A DNA stretch of 64,000 bases from Doryteuthis pealeii (GCA_023376005.1 CM042179.1:20348458-20412457); one strand, 5' to 3'; shown: positions 1 to 11,459, numbered from the stretch's first letter. Program-made: numbers and translations. The notes: generated from the letters alone by a model not told the origin.

Positions 1-204
1 TTCTAAGTGTCAATATTTGTTTTGCCAAAGGTTATAAAAAGCCATTAACATGATAAGACTGAACATAATATAAATCCCTTTAAAAGATAATCAAAAGAAT
101 CTGAAAAGAAAATATTCAATTCATTAAGAAATAAATGAATGCATAAAAAAGTATTTATGTTCTACATGAAAAGTGTATATGTTCAAGGACAGGAATAAAA
201 TGTT

Positions 205-412
205 ATTTACCAATTCCCTCTGCATAAGCAGGATGTGACACAAGTCAATTTTTAAACAGAGTTTACCAGATTTAAATTCAGAATTTTCCTTCTCCCAGAC
301 CAGTTGCCTAACCAAAGTTAAAGAGCCCAGTTCATCCTACTACTTACCCATAGTTGGGGAGAATATTTGGGTCCATACCTTCCAAGGGTATTAGTGCTAT
401 GTGAAATGCATA
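205..412 (-). mobile_element. SINE-A, minus strand, lacking tRNA head
   Basis: This is the body of a tRNA-headed SINE family seen many times in the window (called SINE-A here). Read on the minus strand it runs from the AATACCCTTGG box, through AAAGAGCCCAG-like and CTCTGAATTC-like segments, to the tail that ends CTTGTGTCACATCCTGC. The tRNA-like promoter part is absent, so it is 5'-truncated. It is degenerate relative to the copy at 10812-11110. Confidence 0.75.
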
Positions 413-784
413 TGAAATAAAATAGCATTTAATTGGTAATCTACTAAATGTTATAGGTGTGGTCTGTCCCAGGTAATAAACTTAATATGGATATTATCAG
501 GTTAATTAAAATGTTGTAGAAATTAATTAAAAAATTGCCAATAATAAAGAGAATATCTAAAAGAACCAAATTGCTATAATAGTTTATTAACAGTTTATAT
601 ATTATTTGAATGACAATACAATGTTTTGTCAATATAAAATCAAATATAAAAATATAATTTTTAGAATTTCTGAATTATATTCATTTATTAAATTCCTACC
701 AATCAAATATGTGTTATGATTCTTGAGTGTAATAGTAGAGAATAGAATCCTAAGAGACATCAGTGATATGAGTAGATTTTAGTT
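413..784. other. AT-rich sequence, nothing recognised
   Basis: Very AT-rich intergenic sequence with short open frames on the minus strand that show no coding features. I see no element ends or RNA-like structure. Confidence 0.5.
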
Positions 785-1180
785 TGGTTTGTTTTACGGC
801 ATATCAACCTCAGTGGGTCATTTAATGCTGATAAAGTTTGGAAATAAAATTCATTTTTAATGGATACTCAGTTTTTTTATAAATACATTTTTCGATTTAA
901 CCCATAGATGGGACCCTAACAGGTACTACTACTCCGGGTCAGAGTGGACCAGAGAGCAATGGTGATGAAGGGGTGCTCCACATTCCCCAAACCTCCAAAA
1001 CTGAAACCTCACCATAAGATAGAGTTTAACGTCATTCCCAGGACATGTAGACCCTCAGCCACCACCCATATGATAAAAAGGGTTGGGGCTTGCCATAAAG
1101 ACAACAGGGTTAGGGCAATTATATAGGTGCTAGGGCTTGACGTGGCCAGCTGATTGATTGCGGGGGGGGGTCTCTCCAGC
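785..1180 (+). mobile_element. Interspersed repeat R3, copy 1
   Basis: About 400 bp that recur at 36665-37175. Shared blocks in order are GTTTTACGGCATATCAACCT near the start, a T-rich stretch, GTGCTCCACATTCCCCAAAC in the middle, and a conserved segment ending in AAAAAGGGTTGGGGCTTGCC. No coding capacity or terminal repeats are visible, so it is an unclassified non-autonomous repeat. A G-run at 1161-1168 lies just beyond it. Confidence 0.6.
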
Positions 1181-1672
1181 TACCCGTCTAGCCCAAGAAA
1201 AGGCCAAAGTGGAGTATTGCAAGTCATGGACTGCTCAACCACCTGTGTGCTATCCTTAAGCATCACGGGTTACCACCCACGGCCAAAGGGTGGCCCCAGT
1301 GGGGGAGCGTAATGAGTAGAATTGATGTATGTAGATTAAGAGAGGAAAGTGTAAAAAATACAACATGAAATTTGAGTAATATATTTGTTAATGCAAGATC
1401 AAAGATTTTTTTTTTCAAATATACTTGATTGGTTTTATGGCATGACAACCCTTGTTGGATTATTTTACACAACAGTTAGTTTAATAATTATGGTCTCTAA
1501 TTATATATACTACAAAAATGTATTTTTCCAATGATCTTAAATAGGTGAATATTTCATATTTTGTTGCAATATCAATGTATAAAGAAACAGTGTATTAATA
1601 AAGTTCACAATCGTTTTAAACAGGTAAACACTTCTAAGTTAGAATATCAATCTTTTAAGAGCAAATATACAT
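1181..1672. other. Intergenic; possible short R3 fragment
   Basis: At about 1429-1465 the sequence GGTTTTATGGCATGACAACC resembles the start of repeat R3 (785). The rest is AT-rich without recognisable features. Confidence 0.35.
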
Positions 1673-1762
1673 ATTTACCAACCTTCACATGAGCAGGATG
1701 TGACACAAGGTAAATCTTGAAGTGGAGGATAAAGGTCCCAGTCTGCCCTACTATTTACCATA
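1673..1762 (-). mobile_element. SINE-A tail fragment
   Basis: A minus-strand SINE-A fragment keeping only the tail (GAGCAGGATGTGACACAAGG in plus orientation) and a deleted version of the middle (GTCCCAGTCTGCCCTACTAT). Confidence 0.55.
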
Positions 1763-1794
1763 GAAAAAGTAGTTCAAAATTATTCTAATTTTTG

Positions 1795-2152
1795 AGACGA
1801 GGCTTGATAATCTTTATTATTTAGATTTTTCAGACTGTTGTTCTCATCTGTATTGTTATATGTACAACATTTTGGCTTATGTGCTTTCTAGCCTTCTTCA
1901 AGCGTTGAACTCAGTAACCTACTTATCGAATTCAGGAGCCTTCACGTCATAATTGTGAGCCTTCACGGAACTTCGAACCAAAACCTTTATTTAATCCATT
2001 GGGGTAGATTGTTCTCATTCCGTTAACCATGACCAGGTACAAATATAAAGCTATGTTAAGGATTTTATGTTAATTTCGCCTGTAGTCAGGATTGAACCTG
2101 CAATCTCCAGATGATTGTCACTTAGAACTGTATTAATTCAACCTTGGACAAT
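1795..2152 (-). mobile_element. Foldback element F, copy 1 (internal part)
   Basis: A minus-strand copy of an element seen also at 12318-12500, 18148-18245, 27934-28250, 33430-33770, 35830-35955 and 48895-49370. From the left it shows the terminus GAGGCTTGATAATCT, a degenerate GTACAACGTTTCGGCC block, remnants of a 21-bp internal repeat (GGAGCCTTCACG-type), the block TTTATTTAATCCATTGGGG, and a reversed tRNA-type B box (GGATTGAACCTGC; minus strand GCAGGTTCAATCC). It runs directly into the palindrome at 2153-2385. Confidence 0.6.
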
Positions 2153-2385
2153 TTGTATTATCTATATTTTTGGACTGTTGTCCTCATCTTCATTATTATA
2201 TAGACAACGTTTTGGCTGATGTGCCCTCTAGTATTCTTCAGGTATTTCCAGTTGGACACGACAGAAATCCGTTCTGTCGTGTCCAACTGGAAATACCTGA
2301 AGAATACTAGAAGGCACATCGGCCAAAATGTTGTCTATATAATAATAAAGATGAGGACAACAGTCCAAAAATATAGATAATACAA
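2153..2385. repeat. 114-nt-arm palindrome (hairpin), end of foldback element F
   Basis: The left arm 2153-2266 and right arm 2272-2385 are reverse complements over 114 nt, with a 5-nt loop and four mismatches by my reading, all transitions. The arms carry the terminal blocks of foldback element F, including TCCTCATCTTCATTATTATA and AATACCTGAAGAATACTAG. The transcript would fold into one very long hairpin. Confidence 0.85.
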
Positions 2386-2889
2386 ATAGTCCAAAATTAT
2401 TTTAAAGATTATATTAAGCAAATCTATTTGACTCATAGATGAGACACCCTAACAGGGGTCAAAGTGAACCTGTGTATATTTGGGGAACTATTGTTATTGA
2501 CAATTCTTCGTTGGAAATAGGCAAAGCCTATTAAAGATGAAATATTTTACAGAAAAATAAGATGTTAAATGGAAAATATATGTAAATAATATAATCAATA
2601 TTCAGAAGGAAAATAAAATTTGATTAACATAATTTTCGGAGACCAAAATTATTTTCTAACTAGTATTTTGATTTGAAAGAAACTGGACTGATTGAATAAT
2701 TAAAACAAATCAGGACTGTCGTGAAGAAAAGATTTTCGTTGTTTTTGTTTTATTTTCTTAATATTAACTACTGTTAGAATCTGTTATAAACATAAACAAT
2801 TTACTTAAATAAAATTCTGATGAGAAAATTCCGAAATTATAAGCTAAAAGTTAAAAAAGCACTCATGTATTTTAATTTATATCTTGCAG
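2386..2889. other. AT-rich sequence, nothing recognised
   Basis: AT-rich intergenic DNA without usable open frames or element ends. Confidence 0.5.
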
Positions 2890-3078
2890 CTTATATTCTT
2901 AGAAAGGTATACATCCAATATTCTCCCATCATCTATGGATAGATAATAAGACACACTGGGATCTCTAGTCTTTGTTAGGCAATCAGTCAAGAAGAGATAA
3001 TTCAAACATGTTAAACTTCGCTTAAGAAATGGACCATGTGTCACATCCTACTCGTACGGAGAGGTTTGTAAATATGCA
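2890..3078 (+). mobile_element. SINE-A, plus strand, headless
   Basis: A diverged SINE-A body: GAAAGGTATACATCC, then GGTTAGGCAA-like, then GTTAAACTTCGCTTAAGAAA, ending with GTGTCACATCCTACTCG. The tRNA-like head is missing. Confidence 0.65.
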
Positions 3079-3239
3079 TGTTAACAAATTCAAATTAAGT
3101 TCATCACCAATTTAAAACTAAATAACCATTAAAGTTTAATCTTATTTATTTTGTGAAATTTTAAACCTCTCTACAAAAGAGAATCATAATTCATTCATTA
3201 ATTAATTAAAAAAGGTAGAAATTAAAGATAAAATAAAGT

Positions 3240-3677
3240 GTGAATTATTACAAGATGAAACTGTATTAGTACTACTGTATGACTGCACCACGTGGACTTT
3301 AACGAAACGCTTGAAGACCAAGTTAGATAAGGACTACACAAGGATACTGCGCTTTGTCTTGAATAAATCTTGGAAGATACACGCCACTAAAACAGTTATC
3401 CAGTCACTTATTTCTGTCACACAAACCGTTCAAAGTAAGATGAACAAGACGACGGGAACTGGCTGGGTAAGTAAGAGCGAACTCATAAGTGACGTTCTAC
3501 CGTGGACTTGTACTCATTGACACACAAATGTTGGCCAACCAGCAAAAAAAAATGACATATAACAACTATGTTCGGTTGACTGGATACCAAGTTGCCAGGA
3601 GCGATGACTGATTAAGACGGGTGGCAAAAAAGGGATCCACGCGGTCAGCACGACAATGATGATGATGATGATGATTA
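3240..3677 (+). pseudogene. LINE-X ORF2 C-terminal remnant with (GAT)n tail
   Basis: Conceptual translation gives LLYDCTTWTLTKRL, KLDKDYTRILRFVLNKSW and SKSELISDVLPWT. These match, from memory, the region after the reverse transcriptase domain in a non-LTR retrotransposon family that is common in octopus and other animals. The reading frame breaks after about 70 codons (stop near 3518) and then becomes patchy. The segment ends with a (GAT)n run at 3655-3676, as does the related copy at 38330-38662, so the GAT tract looks like the element's 3' tail. It is inactive: no RT core or endonuclease is present. Three other fragments of the family lie at 17250-17420, 19494-19585 and 38330-38662. Confidence 0.7.
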
Positions 3678-3769
3678 TGAGGATGGTTGAAATTATTTAT
3701 AGAATAATGTAATTTTTAAGAGGAGATTATTAAACCAATAGTAAAGAGTCAAAATATGAAAAGAATTAA

Positions 3770-4078
3770 TGTAGAGGCGCTCGTTATGTAATGGTAATCT
3801 TCGTATGAAATGGATTCGGTGCCCCGAGTTCAAATCTTGGATGAGGCTATTTGCATTTCCATTAGTGCTAATACCCTTGGGAAAGGTATGCATCCAAATA
3901 TTCTCCCCCCAGCTATGCGTAAATAGTAAGACAGACTGGGTTCTTTAACCGTGAACTATAAGGGAACTAGTCTAAGAGAAGGAAACCTCTGAATTCAAAG
4001 CTGTTAAACTTCGCTTAAGAAATTAACTTTGTGTCACTTCCTGCTCGTGTGGAGGGATTGGTGAATATATATTAAAAG
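3770..4078 (+). mobile_element. SINE-A, full length
   Basis: A near-complete copy. The tRNA-like head has an A-box-like TTATGTAATGG and the B box GAGTTCAAATCTT. The body has AATACCCTTGGGAAAGGTAT and AGTAAGACAGACTGGG. The tail has CTTCGCTTAAGAAATT and GTGTCACTTCCTGCTCGTG, ending in TGGTGAATATATATT. Confidence 0.8.
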
Positions 4079-4306
4079 ATTAGGTATGAAGATCTATTCC
4101 AACCACACATTTATATATTTGGTGTTAATACAGGCCAATGTAAAGCTAATAATAGGCTCAATCCAAATGGGAAATCTTGACCTTCTCTCCCCACTCTTTT
4201 TACAAAGAGTCCCACTTGGACTCAACCAGGGGGAATGAATTCCCTCAAAATCATAATCCTATGTCACCCCTATATTTAAATATAAAATCATGTTTGTAAA
4301 CCAATC

Positions 4307-4308
<2 letters not shown>

Positions 4309-4356
<48 letters not shown>
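4309..4356. repeat. (TA)n microsatellite
   Basis: An uninterrupted TA tract of about 24 units that directly precedes a LINE 3'-end-like segment. Confidence 0.95.
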
Positions 4357-4359
<3 letters not shown>

Positions 4360-4396
4360 GACACTACGCCATCGCCTTTATTAGACGGAAGAATGC

Positions 4397-4441
<45 letters not shown>
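4357..4441 (+). mobile_element. LINE-Y 3'-end fragment plus (TA)n
   Basis: GTGGACACTACGCCATCG followed by a short block also occurs at 41293-41320, straight after the LINE-Y ORF2 remnant. This makes it the likely 3' end of that LINE family. It is followed by about 20 TA units (4402-4441). The family assignment is inferred from that match. Confidence 0.45.
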
Positions 4442-5610
4442 TTAAAAAAAAATTTTTTTTATTTCGTACCTTTAAAACCTTTTTCCTAGCTGAACACAAG
4501 GTATGTACAAAAACATGCACCTGCTAATGCACCGTTTTAACCCCCCTCCCCCACACACAATCGGTAATTTAAGGGATTTTATGGTTACGGATTTTAATAA
4601 ACTTTTCGGCATTTGAAGCAATAAAAGATTAAGTTCCTTTTCAAAGAAATTTTCCCTCGAAATTCTGAAGACAAAATGTCTTTTTTTTCCTTAACCATTT
4701 TGTTAATTAGATTCCGTTAATGAAATTGAAGGTAAATGATTTTTACGTTTTAAAGATAATTCCATGGAGAATTAGTTTTCATTTACATTTTTAATGACGA
4801 TTTGTCTCTTTAGTTCATACGGATGCTTTATATTTGAAGTTTAAAAAACAACATTTGTTTTACTTTATTTGTTTTCGTAGCTTAATCTTCTAATAATGTT
4901 TTTAATAAAAAAGAAAGAAAAAAATCAGGTAAAACGCTTTATTTAGAGATTTAAAATTGTCATCCGTAGATTAAACTCTTCCATTCACTGCATGTGACTG
5001 GGATTTTGTTAATTAATGTGAAAATACTTAATAAATAAATAGTATTTCTACGGAGACTCATACGAAAAACAATATAAAAAAGCATCACATAGGATAGAAA
5101 TATTTACCAAGAACATTAAAAACACGGATTATTACGCTTTTGATCATTAATACTTTAGAAGAAAGTACGCATGGTTTGTCAATAATAAATCATAACATTG
5201 CCGATGAACAGTGCATATTTTTTGTACATGTCAACTGAACACTATCACAATATTACGTCAAGGAAGAATAATTGAAATTGAAATAATAAAGTTTGAAATA
5301 TTATAACTAATTCTTTAAGGAAATTCTTAATTACTTTTTAGACTAAAAAAGTAATCAGAAAACAAGAATTTGCTGTGCGTAATTCTACAATTTCATGAAA
5401 AGTTATATTGTCCTTATTAAAATACAATTATTTAAAAGTTTATTTTGAATGTTTTTTGTAAATTTTGGATTGAAAAGAAGCATCTGGATACAACCATCTT
5501 TAATGTATTAGTATGATAACAAATCATCAATGTAAAGGACACTCATCTGATAATAACAGCACGTCAATAAAATAAAAATAATGATTAATCATAAAAGAAT
5601 GTTATGTTCG
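4442..5610. other. AT-rich desert, nothing recognised
   Basis: More than 1 kb of AT-rich sequence with no open frame, repeat end or RNA-like signal that I could identify. Confidence 0.5.
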
Positions 5611-5636
5611 TACACACACACACACACACACACACA
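5611..5636. repeat. (CA)n microsatellite
   Basis: A short CA/TG repeat of about 13 units within AT-rich DNA. Confidence 0.9.
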
Positions 5637-7574
5637 TACACACATATCGTCAATTAGTGATTTATTACATAAACGATTGTAATTTTTGACACGAAAAAAC
5701 GAGAGAAAAAAAAGTTATTTGGAGACAAAAATTTAAAATATCTTACAATTCTATACTCATTGGATTTAGTATGGAAAATATATTTAAACTACAAAAATTG
5801 ATTTTCAAAAACATAACAGAGGAAATCTATAGAAATAATGGTTTATAACGTTAGTCTCAAGTTTGTCATTGACACAAGTCCGCTAATCATTTTGTCATGA
5901 GAGCAATACTTTTAAAATCATAAGAAAGTAGACTTTTTTCATTAACATTTTCTTAAATTCATAATAATAAAATAGATTCATCCACATTATATTTTATTTT
6001 CATTGTTGGATCAAATGATTTGTTCCATGATTTATTCATAGGTAAATCCAATTATTATTATCATTATTATTATTAGGAGAAGTAAATCGTTAATTAGTTA
6101 TTTTTGAAAGAAAACCATTTGTAGAGAAACTTAGGCTCAATGTAGTTCGAACCATTTTAAAGGTATTTTTTGAAAATGTAAGAAACCGATAAAAGAAATA
6201 TTTAATAATGAAAGGTAAGTCATTTAGTTTAGAGTAGTGAATAGACTAAACATAGTTATAAAGGAATATCGTGGAACCTAAAATAATAATATTGAAATTC
6301 CCATTGGTCAATTTTCTATGTACATAAGTAGGTTTAAAGACAGGTGATTCTATTATTTTATTAATAATTCTAGAAAGGATATAAATCACCCAAGTTTGGA
6401 TACTTTCTATTTAGAGGTAAGTGATGTTTTATTTGGAAAGGAAAATTTATCTAAGGAAAATCGATAATCAAATCAGCAAAGCATAATTTTGGAAGCATGC
6501 CGGTCAACAAGAAAATTTGTTCAATAATCTAAAGACACGGGATAAAATATTATCTTTCTTTCAAGTCTACTACATAGAACTTCTTTCTTTTCTCTTCTTT
6601 TTTTTTGTCTTTTCCTTAAGATATTTTTCTTAAATTCTTCTTTAGAGTAAGATATTTTAAAAACAAACCAGAAATAGAAATGTCATTTCTATTTAAAAAG
6701 CAGCAAACATTTAGGGATTTAACATATATATACATTTAAAAAAAGAATTAAAATTATTAATGACAGAAATTCTTAAACATGAAACAATATACTTAAATAT
6801 TTTATTCATTTAAATATTAGAATCATCTTCATTATTTTTTATTCTTTGATAAAAGAGAAAGTATTAACGTACCTTGCAAGTGCATTATTAATGAAATGAA
6901 AACATGCATTTCATTTCATCGAGTTTATATATTAATTATCACATGTCGTAATAAAACAAGTTTTACCAACCACCTTGAGAATAACAAAGGTTAGCCAAAA
7001 AGCTGCACAAAAATTATACCAAAAATGATTTTGACATAAGTAGTAAAAATATTAAAACACATTATTTACCTTGGGGGTCTTTGTGAGAATACATTCATCG
7101 TCCAACGAGAACACATTTTTTCCACATGAACATGAACTCATCGTGTCGTCCGACAGGGTTAGGGTTTACCCCTTTATTGGAAAAAGATTGTTCTACAACA
7201 ATTTCGTGTAAATTCTTACATGAATAATTTACTCAGGTTATAATTCTATGCATCATGTCGATGTGGTTCTAATAAACCTCTTCTGGACAACACAGCAATG
7301 AAATGTTTAGTCAGAGTCAGAAAGATGAAGAACTTGTGATACTTGGAGAAAGAAAGAGAGTACAAGTTTCAGAGCAAGTCTATCAATGACGTTGTTTTGT
7401 TGTGACACTGTTGGCCTCCACCTCCTCCTAAGAGTAGTAGTAGCAGCAGCAGAAAATGATTTGCAGCTGATACCGCTGCTGCTGCTGCTGCTGCTATTGC
7501 CAATAATATCTCAATCCGTGTTATCGATGTTAGACCTGGACCACTTCACAGAGAGGGTATTTCACTGCTGCTAT

Positions 7575-7578
<4 letters not shown>
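5637..7578. other. AT-rich intergenic DNA
   Basis: Mostly featureless. A short CAG/CTG-rich stretch (7442-7500) sits before the (CT)n tract. The open frame across it (7386-7640) ends in a low-complexity Leu/Ser run and is not a gene. Confidence 0.5.

Positions 7579-7634
<56 letters not shown>
7579..7634. repeat. (CT)n microsatellite
   Basis: About 28 uninterrupted CT units. A complementary (GA)n tract lies about 220 bp downstream, so the two could pair in a transcript. Confidence 0.95.
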
Positions 7635-7637
<3 letters not shown>

Positions 7638-7852
7638 TGATTTGCTTTAACGCCGATTCTTTTTTTCTCTTCCCTTCTTGTCGCAGCTCCTTGAAAATCA
7701 GTTGCTGCTCTCAATCGATCCCGTCTCCTCAATCCAAGGAGCCGGAAGCGACATAACCTAATTTTCTTATCGTCTTTTTTGTCTAATCAGCTTCTTCATT
7801 AATTTGGTAATTAAGTTGTCACGGACCATTTTACTACCTTTGTCTCTGTAAT

Positions 7853-7856
<4 letters not shown>

Positions 7857-7936
<80 letters not shown>
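7857..7936. repeat. (GA)n microsatellite
   Basis: About 40 GA units in inverted relation to the CT tract at 7579-7634. Confidence 0.95.
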
Positions 7937-7939
<3 letters not shown>

Positions 7940-8650
7940 CAATGCCTTCAAGGATGGTTGTTATACATTTTTAATCATCTATAAAATATAGATTAAACAT
8001 TTTAATTTGGCTTAAAAACATTGCATCATTTTTTTAGTTCTTCTTTTTTTATTCTTCTTTTTATTCTCGTTAAAGATTAAGTTACCGTAAATGTAAGTAA
8101 GACAATTCAAATAATGATTGATGACAATTGTCCTGTTTCATGACAACTCATCTACTGAGATTGTTTTTGTAATTTACATACAGAATTCAAAACAAACATT
8201 GTAGCTGTTTCACATCCAGAATGTTTATGGTTTTACATTTTAGATTTAGTATTTTATATGCACTGGAACATAAATAATCAAATGTTCTGGTGCAATAATC
8301 TCGGAAAATCTACAGAAGCACCAGCAGCACCAGTACGACCAGCAGCCCCCTATTTAGTTTTGGTGTGCTGTTATAAATAAATAGATAAATTAATAAGCCG
8401 GGTTGATACTTCTGACTAAAAACGAGAATGTCAGGTACTATTATGTTTTAATAAAGTTAAAGCATGTTTCTGTCGAATAATTAGTGTGTTCATTGTGTAA
8501 TAAAATTTGAAATATTTCTTCAATTAGAGCGTGAAAAAAAAGGGCAATGGGTTTTGCTACATTTGCTTAAAAAATAATTTTTGACTTGATGCGTTATTTT
8601 ACTTTCAGTTTCTATTTTTAAAAAAATAACAGATTATTTGTGATGTATTA
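7937..8650. other. Intergenic, nothing recognised
   Basis: AT-rich DNA with a short CAGCAG-type stretch near 8315-8345. No element or gene is apparent. Confidence 0.5.
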
Positions 8651-8720
8651 AAAAGTTAATATTTCTTATAATTTTACTTTACTTAATAGTAAAGTAAAAT
8701 TGTAAGAAATATTAACTTTT
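8651..8720. repeat. 33-nt inverted repeat
   Basis: The left arm 8651-8683 and right arm 8688-8720 are reverse complements with one mismatch and a 4-nt loop (TAAT). The arms are AT-rich. It lies just upstream of the MITE at 8766-8990. Confidence 0.85.
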
Positions 8721-8765
8721 ATTTGAAGTTGAAACAGAATAATGTGAAAATCTTTTTTTTTTTTT

Positions 8766-8990
8766 CGGCTAAACTTGCAAATCGGTCGGAAAATTAGAGT
8801 GACCCAGAAAAACCAGAACCCACAAATTTTGTAATAAAACTGTTAATTTTAACTAGTGCGGTTTAGGGTTAGGGTTATGGTTTAGGGTTAGTTTAATAGG
8901 AAAATAAATAAATAATTTGGGTTCTGTTTTTTTTTTTGTCACTCTGTAATATGTTTTAATTTTCCGACCGATTTGCAAGTCCAGCCGGGT
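8766..8990. mobile_element. MITE-like element with TTAGGG core, distinct TIRs
   Basis: Termini are inverted repeats containing CTTGCAAATCGGTCGGAAAA on the left (8774 on) and its complement on the right (8957-8980), with GAGTGAC next inside on both sides. The core at about 8860-8930 has telomere-like GGTTTAGGGTTAGGG motifs followed by TTTAATAGGAAAATAAATAA. That core is shared with the MITE-T family (36164 and others), but the TIRs differ. No convincing target duplication was found. Confidence 0.7.
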
Positions 8991-9611
8991 TTTCTTAGCT
9001 CAAAATTTGGTAGCTTTTCTGAAGCGAGCATTGTTATTTTTTCCCTTCATTAATTTATATATCGTTGCCACGTTGGAAATGTTTCATTAATCCTCATACG
9101 GTTTTTGATTTTGATTTTTTAAAAAATAAGAATACTTTTAATTTCTTCTGATACATGTTTCTTCTAGATTATATCTTTTATTTTTATTGTTCCTTTATTT
9201 AGTTAATGTTGTTCATTTTACACTTTTTTACACAGTCAGAAAAAAACAAAACAAAACAAAAAGCATTAATCCTTTATGAAGACAAGTTGTAGCCAGTTTC
9301 AATCTCTTAAAAAGAACATAGTTCTAGTTTTAACAACGTGTTTATATATTTGTTTTTGTTTTGATCATAGTACATTAAAAACATGTTATGACGGATAGTA
9401 ATTAAAATGTCAGTTACTGTTCGTTTTAAGCTTATCTACACCACCTATATATGTTGGACTTCTACTTGTCGCACAGAACACACATTTAACTTGGAATTGC
9501 AATTTAACTCCTCAGACTTAATTCTAATTTGATTTTGTCAGTTAATTCATTGGAATATTTGACAGAAAGAGAGCAAATATTTGTGGACACAACAAAATAT
9601 ATTTACGGACT
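8991..9611. other. Intergenic, nothing recognised
   Basis: AT-rich DNA lacking element ends or usable open frames. Confidence 0.5.
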
Positions 9612-9727
9612 TAGAGTTTCAGCCACATTGAAAGCACCAGTTTAGATTACCAAAGTTAAGCAGCGATGAGCCTGCGCAGTACCTAGATAGGTGACCACTT
9701 ACAAACAGCAGGTACTGTTAGCAATCT
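9612..9727 (+). pseudogene. 5S rRNA-derived copy 1
   Basis: About 116 bp collinear with animal 5S rRNA. Near the 5' end is CCACATTGAAAGCACC, then CAAAGTTAAGCAGCGATGAG, then AGTACCTAGATAGGTGACC, ending in a GGTACTGTTAGC-like block. The box A region of the internal pol III promoter (AAGTTAAGCAGCG) is well kept. The termini no longer pair well and many substitutions are present, and no oligo-T terminator follows at the end. It is a pseudogene or the head of a 5S-derived (SINE3-type) retroposon rather than a working rRNA gene. Confidence 0.8.
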
Positions 9728-10811
9728 AAAACATGTGTGCGTTAGACTAAGCAGAGACAGGACATTTCCAAAATTCAATAAGGAACTATCCATATTAACA
9801 AGAATTGCTGTTTTTTTTTTTTTTTTTAGCAAATGGAATTTTTGAAATAAATAAATAATCTTTTCAAAATAAATAAATAAATAAATAAATAAAAAAATAA
9901 AATAAAGAATAAAAAGATTAAAAAAAAATGAAAAAAAATAAAAAAAATAAAAGCATAAAGTGTCCCAACCTATCGAATTAAGCAGATTTTAATTTTTTTC
10001 TCCCTCCTTTTTTCAAACAAGATAAAAGTCGTCAGTTCGATGGAAACAGTTATTCTGCAGGTTCTTACGAGTAAGTGCATTTTTGGGACAATGTACTTGC
10101 ATAAGAAATCCGAATATAAGTAAGCGCGCGCGCACACACACATACAAAGAAAATAGTATAACTCGTATTCACAAATTGTTCGCTATTTAAACATGCATCA
10201 CTCAGGTAATTTTATTATTTTCTCGAAATTTACACTTACAATGATTTTCAGTGTTAAATTCACTTTTATTGTCGCTGAAAATATTCATAATACAAATTCT
10301 CTCTTTTTCTTGTAATAAACTTGAAAGGTATAAAATATATGAGTAGACAGGTAATCTTATTGTTCATTGTAGATATTAAGTCGAATGATTTAGCGAAAAC
10401 ACAAAATTACAAACAGCTACTTAAATTCATATAAATATAACAATGAACAAGCGGAATAGAATAAGAAAGTTGTTAATTTTTGTCTGTTATCTTAAAATGG
10501 AATGGCTAAAATTTTATATAACCTGTCAGACTTGATTTGAACACCCAATATATTGGTATTTCTCTCGGGTTTATATAAAAATTGTATTTAAACCTAAGTG
10601 CGACATGTTATATCTTGTCACATTATTCTTTTGTAGTGTTAGTGCTATCACTAACAGTACTTGCACAAGACTGGCCCAGAGTGGGAAATTATATTCTTAA
10701 CATGTTACTTTACTTTTAACGGCCTAACACAGCATCTGAAATTGGATTGTCATGTTTATCTTTTATGACGATAACCGTTTCAAAACATCTACCTCAGTTT
10801 ATATATAAAAA
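9728..10811. other. AT-rich intergenic with poly-T and A-rich runs
   Basis: Holds an oligo-T run (9811-9827), an A-rich stretch of AAAT/AAATA repeats (9848-9955) and a short GCGCGCGCACACACACA tract near 10124. No gene seen. Confidence 0.5.
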
Positions 10812-11110
10812 CCTTAGCGCGTGGTGTAATGGTTAAAGTCATAGGAAATGGACTATTCACCCTGAGTTCAAATCCTGGACGTGGTAATTTCACTTAGCGC
10901 TAATACCCTTGGGAAAGGTATGAATCCTACTCTCCCTCCAGCTATGGGTAAATAGTAGGACAGACTGGGCCCTTTAGCCTTGGTTAGGCAACTGGTCTAG
11001 GAGAAAGAAAACTCTGAATTCAAACCTGTTGAACTCCGCTTAAGAAATTGACCTTGTGTCACATCCTACTCGTGTGTGTGTGTGGGGGGGGTAAATATAT
11101 ATATATATAT
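10812..11110 (+). mobile_element. SINE-A, full length (best copy)
   Basis: The clearest copy of this tRNA-derived SINE. The A box TGGTGTAATGG and B box GAGTTCAAATCC are canonical for a pol III internal promoter. The body has GCGCTAATACCCTTGGGAAA, AGTAGGACAGACTGGGCC and AAAACTCTGAATTC. The tail has AACTCCGCTTAAGAAATTGA and TTGTGTCACATCCTACTCG, then a G-run and a short TA tract. It resembles octopus OK-type SINEs known from the literature; the family name is from memory. Confidence 0.85.
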
Positions 11111-11221
11111 AAACCTTAGAGTTCAAATTTAGTTATAAGAAGAAAAGCCTAACCCAACTTTCATTGATATTGCAACACAATCTTTCTCCCTTCATTTGAA
11201 CTTTTTGGTGTAATAAATTCA

Positions 11222-11416
11222 TCTTTCGATACCGGCCCTCGCCAACTCATCGTATGAGTAGCACAGGGATCTGTTTAATAAAGTGAGGAGTTGATGGTAG
11301 GTGTGACGCTCCACCTCAGACGCCAAAACAATCTCCTTGATCTAGCGCTAATGAAAATAGGATAGACTCCCTCGCTGTCTGGCTGATACCGACTTTAGGC
11401 CACCCCGACGACTTTA

Positions 11417-11455
<39 letters not shown>
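11222..11455 (+). mobile_element. SINE-B, truncated head, with (TA)n tail
   Basis: This copy starts inside the B-box region (TTTCGATACCGGCC) and continues through CTCGCCAACTCATCGTATGA, CCAAAACAATCTCCTTGATC and CTGATACCGACTTTAGGCCA to GACGACTTTACT. A TA tract of about 18 units follows (11419-11455). The 3' sequence and TA tract match other SINE-B copies. Confidence 0.8.

Positions 11456-11456
<1 letters not shown>

Positions 11457-11459
<3 letters not shown>

Noticed and set aside
9612..9727. Functional 5S rRNA gene
   Set aside because: Too many substitutions, poor terminal pairing and no T-run terminator directly after it.
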